Assembly: GCA_025057595.1 (NCBI GenBank)
Contig: JANXBK010000010.1
Span: forward strand, 1-54,605
Direction: 5' to 3'
Length of the DNA stretch: 54,605 bases
Origin: Thermodesulfovibrio sp.
GTDB lineage: Bacteria; Nitrospirota; Thermodesulfovibrionia; Thermodesulfovibrionales; Thermodesulfovibrionaceae
Position numbers and translations under genes: made by a program. The notes beneath the pieces were generated by a model that was given only the letters and a program-made list of their open reading frames with translations, had not been told where the DNA came from and did not search any database. Numbering within the stretch: position 1 is the stretch's first letter; each line of letters starts with the position of its first letter. Positions 7,842-18,961 of this stretch are shown here, in pieces.

Positions 7842-9047
7842 ATGCTAAGAGATATCTCCTCAGTAACCTTTGCTTTCTTCTATGTTAACATTCTTGGCTA
7901 TGTCTTTCATTCAGTTATAAGTAGAAGTTTAGGACCTGTAGGTTATGGAGAGTTTATGGTGTTATACTCCTTTATGCTTACAGTGGGCAACATTACATCA
8001 CTTTTAGCAACTGTAAGCGTTAAAACATTAGTAGAGAATTTTGACAGTCGCTACGAGTTTTTAAGATCATTAAGGCTTATAGGTATTGTGTTAGGTGTAA
8101 TTTTTGCCTTCTTTGTCTGTCTAATGTCACCTTATCTTAAAAGTTTTCTTTATGTGACAGAATACTACTACTTTTTTATAATTGCTTTGGTATGGCTTGG
8201 AATGTTTATGCTTGCGGTTGAAAGAAGCTTTCTTCAGTCAGTTGGGAAATTTCCTCTTTTTGCTTTTTCATCTGCTATGGAGCTTACAATAAGACTTATA
8301 ACTGCCGTTACTGTATTGCTGTTAGGTTTTAAAGTTGGAGGAGTTATTTTTTCTTCAGCAGCTGGGATTTTTGCTGTTTTGCTCTTTCTTCTTTTAAAAA
8401 ATAGTGAACTTTTCGGTAAAAGAGCAAAATTAAATATTAAAAAAATGGTGAAAATAGCTCTATATGTTTCTCCCTCAGGTTTTTTTGTATATGCTGATGA
8501 TATATTTATAAGAAGAGTTTTTGATGAGTCCACAGCAGGACTTTTTGCTTCAGCATCAATTGTTGGTAAAGTTCTGATCTGGTTAACTTTAACACTTCTT
8601 GGTGTTTACTTTCCTAAATTTGTCAGATATAAAGAGACATCAGAAATTAAAAGATTTTTTCTTCAAATGGTGGGTTTAATTTTTCTTATTGAGCTACTTA
8701 GTCAGTTTGTGCTTTTAACAATTGGTGAGTTTTTATTTTTAGCACTTTTTGGTGAAAAGTTTAAAGAAGCAGTTTTATATTTGCCTTACTACTTTTTATC
8801 GGTACTACCTCTACTTTTAACCCTCTTGTTTATCAGTATTTTTACTGCCCTTGAAAAGGGCTTTTTTCTCATTTATTTTCATTTATTAGTTTATTATTTA
8901 GGTTTTATAGTACTCAGTTTTACATCCGTATTTAGTTATATTAAATATATATTTGTTGTAAATCTAATTTTTTGTTTCATCTATTTTACCTTATTAAAAG
9001 CTGTCTTCCTAAAGGGAAAGTTGACGAAAATAAATATTAACTTTTAA
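7842..9047 (+). CDS. polysaccharide flippase (Wzx/MATE-like)
   Basis: Integral membrane protein of 401 residues with about 12 hydrophobic segments, of the polysaccharide biosynthesis/oligosaccharide flippase family. The N-terminal signature is typical: FFYVNILGYVFHSVISRSLG then GPVGYGEFMVLYS. It would move lipid-linked glycan units across the inner membrane, closing the glycan block that begins at 1497. A stop codon directly precedes the ATG at 7842, which fixes the start region. No clear Shine-Dalgarno sequence is present. Confidence 0.87.
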   Translation: MLRDISSVTFAFFYVNILGYVFHSVISRSLGPVGYGEFMVLYSFMLTVGNITSLLATVSVKTLVENFDSRYEFLRSLRLIGIVLGVIFAFFVCLMSPYLKSFLYVTEYYYFFIIALVWLGMFMLAVERSFLQSVGKFPLFAFSSAMELTIRLITAVTVLLLGFKVGGVIFSSAAGIFAVLLFLLLKNSELFGKRAKLNIKKMVKIALYVSPSGFFVYADDIFIRRVFDESTAGLFASASIVGKVLIWLTLTLLGVYFPKFVRYKETSEIKRFFLQMVGLIFLIELLSQFVLLTIGEFLFLALFGEKFKEAVLYLPYYFLSVLPLLLTLLFISIFTALEKGFFLIYFHLLVYYLGFIVLSFTSVFSYIKYIFVVNLIFCFIYFTLLKAVFLKGKLTKININF

Positions 9048-9082
9048 AATATTTTTTTAAATCATAAAATAAAGAGGTAGCA

Positions 9083-9958
9083 ATGCAGAAAATACTAAAA
9101 ATTGGTTTACCAAAGGGAAGTCTACAGGAGACAACACTGAAACTTTTTAAAAAAGCAGGATTTAACATACATGTCTCTCAGAGATCTTACTATCCTTTGA
9201 TTGATGATGAAGAGCTTTCTTGTATGCTTCTTAGAGCACAGGAGATTCCGATTTATGTGGAGAAAGGATATCTTGATTGTGGACTTACCGGCTATGATTG
9301 GATACTTGAGCAAGAGGTGGATGTAGTTGAGGTTGCTGAGCTAAGATACGCTAAAGAAGGATTTAGACCTGTCAAATGGGTTATAGCAGTTCCTGAGGAC
9401 TCACAAATTAAAAAAGTTGAGGACCTACAAGGAAAAAGAATAGCCACAGAGCTTGTTGGATATACAAAAAGATATTTAAAGTCTAAGGGAATTAAAGCTG
9501 AGGTTTATTTTTCATGGGGAGCTACAGAAGTTAAACCTCCCTATTTAGCTGATGCTGTTGTTGATTTGACAGAAACTGGAACATCTCTTAGAGCAAATAA
9601 ACTCAGAGTTGTTGAAACAATACTTGAGTCTACAACTCGTTTTATTGCAAATAAAACTGCTTGGAAAGACAGCTGGAAAAAGAAAAAAATGCAGGATTTA
9701 GCAATTCTTCTTCAAGGTGCTCTTTTAGCTGAAGAAAAAGTAGGACTTAAGATGAATGTTCCAAAGGAGGCTCTAAAAGGAGTTTTAAGTCTACTTAATT
9801 CTTTACACTCACCCACTATCTCTCAGCTTTATGTGGAAGGCTGGTATGCAGTAGAAGTTATAATAGATGAAAAGAAGGTAAGAGAGCTTATACCAAAACT
9901 TAAAGATGCGGGAGCCTCTGGATTTGTAGAGTATCCCTTAAACAAAGTAATTCCTTAA
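9083..9958 (+). CDS. hisG: ATP phosphoribosyltransferase, long form
   Basis: First enzyme of histidine synthesis: condenses ATP with PRPP. 291 residues is the long, HisZ-independent form. The catalytic part begins [20 protein letters not shown], with [10 protein letters not shown] and the PRPP loop region [14 protein letters not shown]. The last 80 residues, including [19 protein letters not shown], match the C-terminal ACT-like regulatory domain that mediates histidine feedback. A Shine-Dalgarno AAAGAGG precedes the start. It stands alone among ribosomal genes here. No histidine leader peptide was seen upstream. Confidence 0.95.
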   Translation: MQKILKIGLPKGSLQETTLKLFKKAGFNIHVSQRSYYPLIDDEELSCMLLRAQEIPIYVEKGYLDCGLTGYDWILEQEVDVVEVAELRYAKEGFRPVKWVIAVPEDSQIKKVEDLQGKRIATELVGYTKRYLKSKGIKAEVYFSWGATEVKPPYLADAVVDLTETGTSLRANKLRVVETILESTTRFIANKTAWKDSWKKKKMQDLAILLQGALLAEEKVGLKMNVPKEALKGVLSLLNSLHSPTISQLYVEGWYAVEVIIDEKKVRELIPKLKDAGASGFVEYPLNKVIP

Positions 9959-9971
9959 GGAGGTGTAATTT

Positions 9972-10286
9972 ATGTATGCGGTTGTAGAGACAGGTGGAAA
10001 ACAAATAAGAGTCTCAGTTGGTGACACAGTTAAAGTGGAAAAAATTGCTGCTGAAGTTGGACAAGAAGTCATCTTTGATAAAGTTTTACTTCTTAAGGAA
10101 GATGGAGAGCTTAAAGTAGGAACTCCCTATATTGAGGGAGCAAAGGTAAGAGCAGTGGTTGTTGAGACAGCAAAGGCAGATAAAGTGCTTGTTTATAGAC
10201 CACCTACAAAAAAATCTATTCCTAAGCTAAGAGGCCATAGACAGTGGTATACTAAAGTAAAGATAAAAGAGATTATAGGAGGTTAA
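9972..10286 (+). CDS. rplU: 50S ribosomal protein L21
   Basis: Large-subunit protein of 104 residues that binds 23S r[21 protein letters not shown] and the basic C-terminal [18 protein letters not shown] are family signatures. Preceded by AAGGAGGTG. The rplU-rpmA-obg order is one of the best-conserved bacterial clusters. Confidence 0.97.
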   Translation: MYAVVETGGKQIRVSVGDTVKVEKIAAEVGQEVIFDKVLLLKEDGELKVGTPYIEGAKVRAVVVETAKADKVLVYRPPTKKSIPKLRGHRQWYTKVKIKEIIGG

Positions 10287-10288
10287 AA

Positions 10289-10555
10289 ATGGCTCATAAA
10301 AAAGGAGTAGGTAGTTCAAGAAATGGTCGTGACAGTCAAGCTAAAAGATTAGGAGTTAAAAGATTTGGTGGACAGTTTGTAAGAGCTGGTAATATTATTA
10401 TTCGTCAGAGAGGAACTAAGTTTCATCCCGGATTAAATGTGGGAGTAGGAGCTGATTACACTCTTTATGCATTAATTGATGGTATTGTCAAATTTGAAAG
10501 AAAGGATAAACAAAGACTAAAAGTCAGCGTTTATCCAGTTGAACAGCCTGCCTAA
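10289..10555 (+). CDS. rpmA: 50S ribosomal protein L27
   Basis: 88-residue large-subunit protein whose N-terminus reaches the peptidyl-transferase centre. [16 protein letters not shown] and [19 protein letters not shown] are diagnostic. The mature-type N-terminus starts directly after Met, without the cleaved extension found in Firmicutes. Two bases separate it from rplU. Confidence 0.97.
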   Translation: MAHKKGVGSSRNGRDSQAKRLGVKRFGGQFVRAGNIIIRQRGTKFHPGLNVGVGADYTLYALIDGIVKFERKDKQRLKVSVYPVEQPA

Positions 10556-10559
10556 GAAA

Positions 10560-10579
10560 GGGGGTGGCTAAGCCACCCC
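10560..10579 (+). other. stem-loop between rpmA and obg
   Basis: GGGGTGGC (10561-10568), loop TAA, GCCACCCC (10572-10579): a perfect 8-bp GC-rich stem. No T-run follows, so it is not an ordinary terminator. It fills the space where the obg Shine-Dalgarno sequence would be and ends 9 bases before the obg ATG. It may mark an RNA processing point or modulate obg translation. Confidence 0.6.
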
Positions 10580-10588
10580 ACTGTCATT

Positions 10589-11587
10589 ATGCAATTCGTT
10601 GATTATGTAAAAATCTATGTAAAAGCTGGTGATGGTGGACGTGGTTGTGTAAGTTTTAGAAGAGAAAAGTATGTTCCTCGAGGTGGACCAGATGGAGGAG
10701 ATGGAGGCAAAGGTGGAGATGTGATAGTTACTGCATCAAGAGATCTTCACACACTTCTTGATCATAAATATCAGAAGACTTATAAAGCTCAGAGGGGAGA
10801 GCATGGTAAAGGAAGTAATATGAAAGGAAAAGATGGAGAAGATTTGATAATAAAAGTGCCAGTTGGCACTGTAGTCAAAGATGCAGACACTGAAGAAATT
10901 CTTGCTGATCTTGATGAAGAGGATAAAAGTGTTGTTGTAGCAAAGGGAGGTAGAGGTGGACTCGGTAATGCTCACTTTGTTACTCCAACAAATCAAGCAC
11001 CAAGATATGCGCAACCAGGCCAAAAAGGACAGGAACGCTGGATTATTCTTGAGCTTAAATTGCTTGCAGATGTAGGATTGATAGGCTTGCCTAATGCGGG
11101 AAAATCAACATTAATATCAGTAATAAGTTCAGCTCGTCCTAAGATAGCTGACTATCCCTTTACGACCCTAACTCCAGTTTTAGGAGTTGTAAAATATGGT
11201 GAATATCAAAGCTTTGTAGTAGCTGATATTCCTGGTTTGATTGAGGGAGCTCATAAAGGTGCAGGACTTGGACATCAGTTCCTAAGACATGTAGAAAGAA
11301 CCTCTCTTTTACTACATCTTGTTGATATATCCGATCATCTACCTTCTAATCCTTGTGAAGATTTTGAGAAAATTCAAAAGGAGCTTGAGCTTTATAATCC
11401 AATGCTTGTCAGAAAACCTTTTGCTGTAGTAGGAACGAAAAAAGATTTAGCGCTAGAGGGTTATAGACTTAAAGCTCTTAAGGAATACTGTAGCAAAAGA
11501 GGAATTGATTTTTTTGCTATAAGTGCAGTAAAAAAAGAAGGGATTGATGAACTTTTGAGATATCTTTCAGTGAAGGTGAAAAAGTGA
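10589..11587 (+). CDS. obgE: Obg-family GTPase
   Basis: Ribosome-associated GTPase involved in 50S assembly and stress control. 332 residues: glycine-rich Obg fold (about 1-155, with PRGGPDGGDGGKGGDVIV), then the G domain: G1 GLPNAGKSTLI near 166, G3 DIPGLIEGAH, G4 GTKKD, G5-like ISAVKKEG. The C-terminal OCT domain of some Obg proteins is absent. No Shine-Dalgarno sequence is visible; a hairpin occupies that position. The last bases overlap proB. Confidence 0.96.
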   Translation: MQFVDYVKIYVKAGDGGRGCVSFRREKYVPRGGPDGGDGGKGGDVIVTASRDLHTLLDHKYQKTYKAQRGEHGKGSNMKGKDGEDLIIKVPVGTVVKDADTEEILADLDEEDKSVVVAKGGRGGLGNAHFVTPTNQAPRYAQPGQKGQERWIILELKLLADVGLIGLPNAGKSTLISVISSARPKIADYPFTTLTPVLGVVKYGEYQSFVVADIPGLIEGAHKGAGLGHQFLRHVERTSLLLHLVDISDHLPSNPCEDFEKIQKELELYNPMLVRKPFAVVGTKKDLALEGYRLKALKEYCSKRGIDFFAISAVKKEGIDELLRYLSVKVKK

Positions 11588-12681
11588 GAGTTGTAGTAAA
11601 AGTAGGAAGTAATCTTATAACTGATAAGGCAGGTAGAATTAACCAAAGAAGAATATATTTTCTCACAAAAGAAATTTCAGAGCTTCATAATAAAGGAGTT
11701 GACATAATTATGGTTTCCTCTGGTGCTATTGCCTCAGGTATAAGAAAGCTGGGACTTAAAAGTAAACCGAAAGACATAAAGGAAAAGCAGGCTACAGCTG
11801 CTGTTGGTCAGCCTCTTCTTATGTGGATGTATGAGAAGTTTTTTCATAGACATAAAAAATATGTTGCTCAGATTCTTCTTACAAGAGATGATTTAAGTGA
11901 CAGAGTCAGATATATTAATGCAAAAAACACCATTCTTACACTTCTTGAGATGGGGATAATTCCAATAATAAATGAAAACGATACAGTGGCAACAGATGAA
12001 ATTAAATTTGGAGACAATGATCAACTGGCAGCACTTGTTTCAGGACTTGTTGAAGCAAATAAATTAGTGATTTTATCGGATGTAGAGGGGCTCTACACAG
12101 CTGATCCAAAGGCAGATCCAAATGCAAAGCTTATAACTCATGTTAAAGAGTTTTCAAAAGAGCTTGAATTAATAGCAAAGCCAACTTCTACTGGTTATGG
12201 AACTGGAGGAATGTATTCAAAAGTTATGGCTGCCAAAAAGGCAACATCTTTTGGTATACCAGTCCATATTGTCAGCGGAAGAAAATATGGAGTAATAAAA
12301 GCAGTAGTGGAAGGGAGGGAAGTTGGAACATATTTTGAACCCGTAGCTCACAGAGTCACATCTCGTAAAGGCTGGATTGCTTATGCAGTAAGGGCAAAGG
12401 GAAAGCTTTACATAGATGATGGAGCAGTAAAAGCTTTAGTTGAAGATGGAAAAAGTCTTCTACCATCAGGAATAAGAAAAGTTGAAGGAGAGTTTGATAT
12501 AGGAGATGCTGTTTACTGTCTGTCAGAGAAGGGTGAGACAGTAGCAAAAGGATTAGTTAACTACTCTTCTTGTGAGATAAAACTTATTAAAGGTAAAAAA
12601 TCTTCCGAGATTGAAAATATCTTAGGATATAAGTACTCAGACGAGGTAATCCATCGGGATAATCTTGTTATAATTCTTTAA
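11584..12681 (+). CDS. proB: glutamate 5-kinase with PUA domain
   Basis: Phosphorylates glutamate in the first step of proline synthesis. 365 residues: amino-acid kinase domain (VVVKVGSNLITD, MVSSGAIASG, INENDTVATDEIKFGDNDQL, GTGGMYSKVMAAKKA) and a C-terminal PUA domain from about 275 (SRKGWIAYAVRAKGKLYIDD). GTG start overlapping the obg stop (GTGA). proA is not in the window. Converges on the DUF763 gene with a 14-base overlap of 3' ends. Confidence 0.95.
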   Translation: MRVVVKVGSNLITDKAGRINQRRIYFLTKEISELHNKGVDIIMVSSGAIASGIRKLGLKSKPKDIKEKQATAAVGQPLLMWMYEKFFHRHKKYVAQILLTRDDLSDRVRYINAKNTILTLLEMGIIPIINENDTVATDEIKFGDNDQLAALVSGLVEANKLVILSDVEGLYTADPKADPNAKLITHVKEFSKELELIAKPTSTGYGTGGMYSKVMAAKKATSFGIPVHIVSGRKYGVIKAVVEGREVGTYFEPVAHRVTSRKGWIAYAVRAKGKLYIDDGAVKALVEDGKSLLPSGIRKVEGEFDIGDAVYCLSEKGETVAKGLVNYSSCEIKLIKGKKSSEIENILGYKYSDEVIHRDNLVIIL

Positions 12682-13738
12682 GGTTTGCTACTCTTCTTAA
12701 AGCTAAAAGCTTTTCTTGTCTGCCTAATTTTGCTTCCTTTATTGCTTTTTCAAAAATCTCAATAGTTCTATCATATATTTTTTTGTTAACAGGATAAGGA
12801 GTTCTGTCTTTTCCTCCATGAGCAAAGCTAAATCTGGCAGGATCAATAAAGCTTAAGGGAGTTCCATATACAAGTTCTGCAGTCAATGCTAATGCTCTAA
12901 GTGTAGCAGCTCCAACTCCTTTGATTTGAAGAAGTTTTTCAAAATCCTCTGGTTGATTTTCATAAGTTTTAGTAAAGACTTTATAGAGCTTTTGAGGATT
13001 TATATCAGATGTGGTAATTTTATGTCTTTTAGGTAAGTTTAACACCTTTTTTGCCTCAGTCAAAAGAGTTTCTGGTTTTTGTTGGGAAAGTAAAATAGTG
13101 CTTCTTCTTAGTTCAGAAGCTTCCTTTGCAACAAAATTGAGAGTATGAGTTTTTATATCACAACATACAGCCACATGGGGTTCTTCAGTAAAGCTTTTTA
13201 ACTTTAAGCTTAGCCAGTGATATCTTCTTGCAGTAAGAGTTTTCTCACTCATTCCCTGTTGAATAACACACCAGTGTCCTTCGGGAGTAAAAAACATTGT
13301 ATGATGATAAAGGTTAAATCCATCTTGAACTGCTACATTGTCAACTTTTGCAGAAAGTCTACTTGCATAAATAAATTTCTCAGGCTCAAATCCTACTTTT
13401 TCTGCATAATTTATTATTTCTTGAGGAGTATTAAGTGCCTGAGAACCCTTACCTCCGGCGGCAAGTAAACCAAGCTCTGTTCCTAAGTCTTTTAAAGCCT
13501 CTTTTAATGCTCCAGTTACAGTAGTTGTAACTCCACTACTATGCCAATCAAAACCAAGCACACAGCCAAGACTTTGAAACCAAAAAGGGTCTGAAAGTCT
13601 TACAAGTACTTCTTTGTGTCCTAACTCTATAATCATTAGCTCAACTATCGCTTTTGCTAAGGAAACCATTCTTCTGAATAGCCATTGTGGAGCTTTTCCA
13701 CTATGAAGCGGCAGATTTGCTATGCCTGTTTTATACAT
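12668..13738 (-). CDS. DUF763 domain protein
   Basis: 356-residue member of the DUF763 family, recognised from MYKTGIANLPLHSGKAPQWL, WHSSGVTTTVTGALKEAL and the late FAHGGKDRTPYPVNKKIYD. The segment KLLQIKGVGAATLRALAL resembles a helix-hairpin-helix, hinting at nucleic-acid contact; that is inference. Biochemical function is not established as far as I know. It is divergent from truA with only 28 bases between start codons. The start is supported by TGT-TAAAAT five bases upstream of the ATG. Confidence 0.85.
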   Translation of the reverse strand: MYKTGIANLPLHSGKAPQWLFRRMVSLAKAIVELMIIELGHKEVLVRLSDPFWFQSLGCVLGFDWHSSGVTTTVTGALKEALKDLGTELGLLAAGGKGSQALNTPQEIINYAEKVGFEPEKFIYASRLSAKVDNVAVQDGFNLYHHTMFFTPEGHWCVIQQGMSEKTLTARRYHWLSLKLKSFTEEPHVAVCCDIKTHTLNFVAKEASELRRSTILLSQQKPETLLTEAKKVLNLPKRHKITTSDINPQKLYKVFTKTYENQPEDFEKLLQIKGVGAATLRALALTAELVYGTPLSFIDPARFSFAHGGKDRTPYPVNKKIYDRTIEIFEKAIKEAKLGRQEKLLALRRVANLKEL

Positions 13739-13766
13739 AGTTTATTTTAACATGTTATAATTTTTC
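13739..13766. promoter_or_regulatory. back-to-back minimal promoters for DUF763 and truA
   Basis: The 28-base gap holds two extended -10 elements that share the palindrome ACATGT (13750-13755). Rightward: TGT-TATAAT (13753-13761), then five bases, then the truA ATG. Leftward: TGT-TAAAAT (13752-13744), then five bases, then the DUF763 ATG. Neither gene has room for a Shine-Dalgarno sequence, so both mRNAs should be leaderless, and the two polymerases should exclude each other. Confidence 0.65.
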
Positions 13767-14531
13767 ATGCCTCAGATAAAGCTTTTAATCCAGTACGATG
13801 GAACTAACTACTTTGGATGGCAAAGACAAAAAGAAAAACTCACAATTCAGGCAGTCTTAGAGGAGAGTATTTCAAAAATATTAAAAAAAACTGTAAAAAT
13901 CCGTGCCTCTGGAAGAACTGATACTGGTGTACATGCATTAGGGCAGGTAGCAACTTTTAGAGCTGAAATGAAAATTCCTATTTTAAAATTCAAAAAGGCT
14001 ATAAATTGTTTACTTCCTCCTGACATAAGAGTTATTGATATTGAAGAAGTACCAGATGATTTTCATCCTCAATACTCAGTGAGGAGAAAATCTTATCTAT
14101 ACTACATTAGTCTTGATGAGATATGCTCTTGTTTTATTCAAAGATATGTTTGGCACTATCCAAAAGATTTAAATCTTGATGCTATGATTTCAGCTACTGA
14201 GATTTTTAGAGGTAGAAAGGATTTTACTGCGATAGCGGGAAGCACAGATATAAAAGATAAGATAAGAACAGTTTATGAGCTTACTGTTCAGAGAGTTGAT
14301 AAAATAGGCTTTTTGGATATGTTTTTTTTAGGAAATTACCTAAAAATTCGTATAGAGGCTGATGGATTCTTAAGATATATGGTAAGAAATATTGTAGGTG
14401 CACTTGTAGAGGTTGGAAGAGGAAGGCTTACTATTCATAATTTAGAAGAAGCTATAAGAAGAGGAGTAAAACCATCTCCTCTTCAAACAGCTCCAGCAAA
14501 AGGGCTTTTTTTAGAGAGGGTTGTTTATTAA
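13767..14531 (+). CDS. truA: tRNA pseudouridine(38-40) synthase
   Basis: Isomerises uridines 38-40 in the tRNA anticodon arm. 254 residues, normal length. Starts IKLLIQYDGTNYFGWQRQ. The catalytic Asp sits in RASGRTDTGVHALGQVATF near residue 52. Later motifs RRKSYLYYI and DGFLRYMVRNIVGALVEVG are typical. The start is fixed by the promoter five bases upstream. Converges on the dksA-like gene with a four-base overlap. Confidence 0.95.
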   Translation: MPQIKLLIQYDGTNYFGWQRQKEKLTIQAVLEESISKILKKTVKIRASGRTDTGVHALGQVATFRAEMKIPILKFKKAINCLLPPDIRVIDIEEVPDDFHPQYSVRRKSYLYYISLDEICSCFIQRYVWHYPKDLNLDAMISATEIFRGRKDFTAIAGSTDIKDKIRTVYELTVQRVDKIGFLDMFFLGNYLKIRIEADGFLRYMVRNIVGALVEVGRGRLTIHNLEEAIRRGVKPSPLQTAPAKGLFLERVVY

Positions 14532-14920
14532 CCTCCTTCTTCTGATTCAAACTTTTCCATCATTTCAATCCTTTCTTGACAGTCTCTACAGTAAATAGCA
14601 AAAGGAAGAATTTTCAGTCTTTCTTCAGGTATTTCGTCACCACACATCTCACATACTCCATAAGTACCCTCATCAAGTTTTCTAAGAGCCTGTTCAATTT
14701 TCTTAAGAACATCTCTATGAGCGCTTAACTGTTTTAAGCTTATGTCTTCGGAAAGATCAATCACACTTAAATCCGCGTCATCCATAACTGTTTCTATAAT
14801 CTGACGTCTTTCAGCAGTTTGAAACTTCCTTATTTCCTCTTTTGCTTCTTGAAGAATCTGCTCCTTCATTTTATTAAGCATTTTTTTCAGTCTGTCCTTT
14901 CTTAGCTCATCTATTTTCAT
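14528..14920 (-). CDS. TraR/DksA C4 zinc-finger protein
   Basis: 130-residue DksA-like protein: coiled-coil N-terminal half (about 1-80) and a C-terminal C4 zinc finger, CEMCGDEIPEERL followed by YCRDCQERIE. Proteins of this family enter the RNA polymerase secondary channel and adjust transcription, often with ppGpp. The coiled-coil tip carries DDADLSV, so the acidic tip residues needed for DksA-like action are plausible. Directly follows frr with no gap, so it belongs to the rpsB-tsf-pyrH-frr operon and may be made in proportion to translation factors. Confidence 0.88.
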   Translation of the reverse strand: MKIDELRKDRLKKMLNKMKEQILQEAKEEIRKFQTAERRQIIETVMDDADLSVIDLSEDISLKQLSAHRDVLKKIEQALRKLDEGTYGVCEMCGDEIPEERLKILPFAIYCRDCQERIEMMEKFESEEGG

Positions 14921-16789
<1,869 letters not shown>

Positions 16790-16801
16790 TCCTCGTCCTC
16801 C

Positions 16802-17587
16802 TTACTCCTCTATATAGTGTTCCATTGGTTTGAGATACTCTTCTTCTTGCATGATTTTCTCTCTTATAGCTACTTTCTCTGCCTCTTCTTCTAATTTTTT
16901 AACAAATATCTCTTTGCCCTCTAGCACAGCATCTGCTATCTTTGATGTAATAAGTTTAATTGCTCTTATGGCATCGTCATTACCTGGAATAACATAGTCA
17001 ACAAAATCAGGATCGCAGTTTGTGTCCACTATAGCAACAATAGGAATTTCCAGTTTTCTTGCCTCTGAGACAGCTATTTTTTCTTTCTTAATATCAACAA
17101 TGTAAACTGCCTTTGGAAGCTCTACCATATCTTTGATTCCTATAAGATTAATCTCAAGTCTTTGTCTTTCTTTCTCTAACTTTGCAATCTCCTTTTTTGT
17201 ATGTAAATAAAGTGTGCCATCTTCTTTCATCTGTTCAATTCTTTGCCATTTTTCTACACTTTTTCTTACTGTTGAAAAGTTTGTAAGCATTCCTCCAAGC
17301 CATCTGTGATTTACATAAAAAACACCTGCTCTCTTTGCTTCTTCAGCAATTGCTTCTTGAGCTTGCTTTTTAGTTCCTACAAAAAGTATTCCTCCACCCT
17401 CAGCTGCAACATTTTTGATGAACTCATAGGCATCTTCGATTCCTTTTACTGTTTTTTGAAGATCAATAATATGGATTCCATTACGCTCTGCAAAGATATA
17501 CTTTTTCATCTTTGGATTCCATCGTTTCACTTGGTGTCCAAAATGGGCACCTGCTTCAAGAAGTTCTTTCATTGTAATTACTGCCAT
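16802..17587 (-). CDS. rpsB: 30S ribosomal protein S2
   Basis: Small-subunit protein of 261 residues. [36 protein letters not shown] and [20 protein letters not shown] are diagnostic. First gene of the operon that runs to the DksA-like gene. Strong AAGGAGG Shine-Dalgarno sequence. The upstream leader contains two hairpins described separately. Confidence 0.97.
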   Translation of the reverse strand: MAVITMKELLEAGAHFGHQVKRWNPKMKKYIFAERNGIHIIDLQKTVKGIEDAYEFIKNVAAEGGGILFVGTKKQAQEAIAEEAKRAGVFYVNHRWLGGMLTNFSTVRKSVEKWQRIEQMKEDGTLYLHTKKEIAKLEKERQRLEINLIGIKDMVELPKAVYIVDIKKEKIAVSEARKLEIPIVAIVDTNCDPDFVDYVIPGNDDAIRAIKLITSKIADAVLEGKEIFVKKLEEEAEKVAIREKIMQEEEYLKPMEHYIEE

Positions 17588-17617
17588 AGGTAATCCTCCT
17601 TATTTGGTTCCTCCTCC

Positions 17618-17692
17618 GCCCTTTTCTCCTTAACCCTTTCAGGACCATCGGAGAAGTCTTAGGGCGTGTGTATTAAGGGTCAAAGACCCTTA
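17618..17692 (-). promoter_or_regulatory. structured leader upstream of rpsB
   Basis: Two stem-loops in the 129-base gap. The distal one pairs 17674-17681 with 17685-17692 (TAAGGGTC/GACCCTTA, 3-base loop). It may be the terminator of the preceding GGDEF gene, although only a weak T-run follows. The proximal one pairs 17618-17621 with 17662-17665 (GCCC/GGGC) and 17624-17629 with 17650-17655 (TTCTCC/GGAGAA), closing a 20-base loop. An S2-responsive translational operator is possible by analogy with rpsB leaders elsewhere; that is inference. Confidence 0.45.
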
Positions 17693-17716
17693 CATAAAAT
17701 TAAAATTTATCACAAT

Positions 17717-18961
17717 CTATTTTGCTGTTTCAATTGTTCTTACAGTGTCTTTAATCTTTTTAGCATTAAGTAAAGCTTTGTCTACTTCATGATAGAATTC
17801 TTTGAAATCCCTAAAGTATCTAAATTTGATTCCTGGACAGATACATCCAACTCCTGCGGAGGCACTTGCAGGATATTTTTTATATTTTTCCTTTAATTTT
17901 TCTTTTATTCTCTCTGCAAAAGATTTAGCTCCCTCAGGAGTAGTTGCTATAAGAATACATCCAAACTCATCTCCTCCAACTCTACCCGCAAGATCCTCTT
18001 TTCTTTTATTTTTCTTTAAAATTTTTGCAAAAGTCTTGATTAATCTGTCACCCTCTAAATGGCCAAATTTATCGTTTATTTCTTTTAAGTTGTCAAGATC
18101 AAAAAGAACAAGACAGAAGCTATTACCATATCTTAAACTTCTTGAAAACTCCTCCTGAAGCCTTTGTAAGAAGTATCTCCTGTTGTGTATTTTAGTTAAA
18201 GGATCTGTAATAGATTCTTTATAAAGAAGTTGGTTAAGTTTTTGAAGTTCCTGTGTTTTTTTTCTAATTTCCTTTTGTAGCCTTTTATTTAAGCTCATAG
18301 TTTGTTTATAAAATTTGAAAAGAGTAATTGCAGCTGATAGAAGATTAACAAAGGAAACCAAGTTAAAAATACAAAATTCATCAAAGGCGTTTGGTTGAGG
18401 ATGTGAGAAATTTATAACGCCAACTACTTCCTCTTTTATTTTTATCGGTGCAGAAAGCACAGATCTTATTGGTAAAGAAGATATATTGGGATTAAATCTC
18501 TTATCTGTGGGAGCATCAGGAAGGTAAATATGCTCTCCTTCATTTAAAACTAATCCAGCTAAGCTTTCTTTAATACTCATTTTTTTAGTCTTTAGTTCAT
18601 TAAACTTTATTTTTCCTGAAGCTGCTCTTAGGATAAGATAGTTTCCTTTCAGATGTTTCTCCCAAAAAGAGATATTTTCTACAGGAATAAGTTTTATAAA
18701 TTCCTCTAAGCAGTAAGAGATAAACTTGTAGATATCCTTTTCTTCATTTATTTTATCAATTATTTTATTTAAAGTAGAGATAGTTTTTATTGAAAGCTCA
18801 GTATTACGAGCAAAGTCTTCACTTAATTCAAACATTGATTTTTCTAAGAGATTTTTATCTTTTATAGCCTTTAGTATGACTTCTTTTAAATTTTCCTCGC
18901 TGAGAGCTTCAGTATCTTTTAAATTCAGAACTTTCGCTATTGATATTAAAAAATCTTTCAT
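17717..18961 (-). CDS. GAF-GGDEF diguanylate cyclase
   Basis: Probable cyclic-di-GMP synthase of 414 residues. A GAF sensor domain covers about 55-215 (VENISFWEKHL, RSVLSAPIKIKEEVVGVINF), a short coiled linker about 222-245, and the GGDEF domain 246-410. The active-site motif is intact (RVGGDEFG, near 328), and the substrate region FDLDNLKEINDKFGHLEGD is normal. An inhibitory site RKED stands five residues before GGDEF, the exact I-site spacing, so product feedback inhibition is expected. Overlaps the HDOD gene upstream by four bases. Confidence 0.92.
   Translation of the reverse strand: MKDFLISIAKVLNLKDTEALSEENLKEVILKAIKDKNLLEKSMFELSEDFARNTELSIKTISTLNKIIDKINEEKDIYKFISYCLEEFIKLIPVENISFWEKHLKGNYLILRAASGKIKFNELKTKKMSIKESLAGLVLNEGEHIYLPDAPTDKRFNPNISSLPIRSVLSAPIKIKEEVVGVINFSHPQPNAFDEFCIFNLVSFVNLLSAAITLFKFYKQTMSLNKRLQKEIRKKTQELQKLNQLLYKESITDPLTKIHNRRYFLQRLQEEFSRSLRYGNSFCLVLFDLDNLKEINDKFGHLEGDRLIKTFAKILKKNKRKEDLAGRVGGDEFGCILIATTPEGAKSFAERIKEKLKEKYKKYPASASAGVGCICPGIKFRYFRDFKEFYHEVDKALLNAKKIKDTVRTIETAK

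Noticed and set aside
17306-17593. Forward open frame of 95 codons antisense to rpsB
   Set aside because: rpsB is certain and the antisense frame shows no family traits; Cys/Phe-rich composition is typical of a shadow frame.
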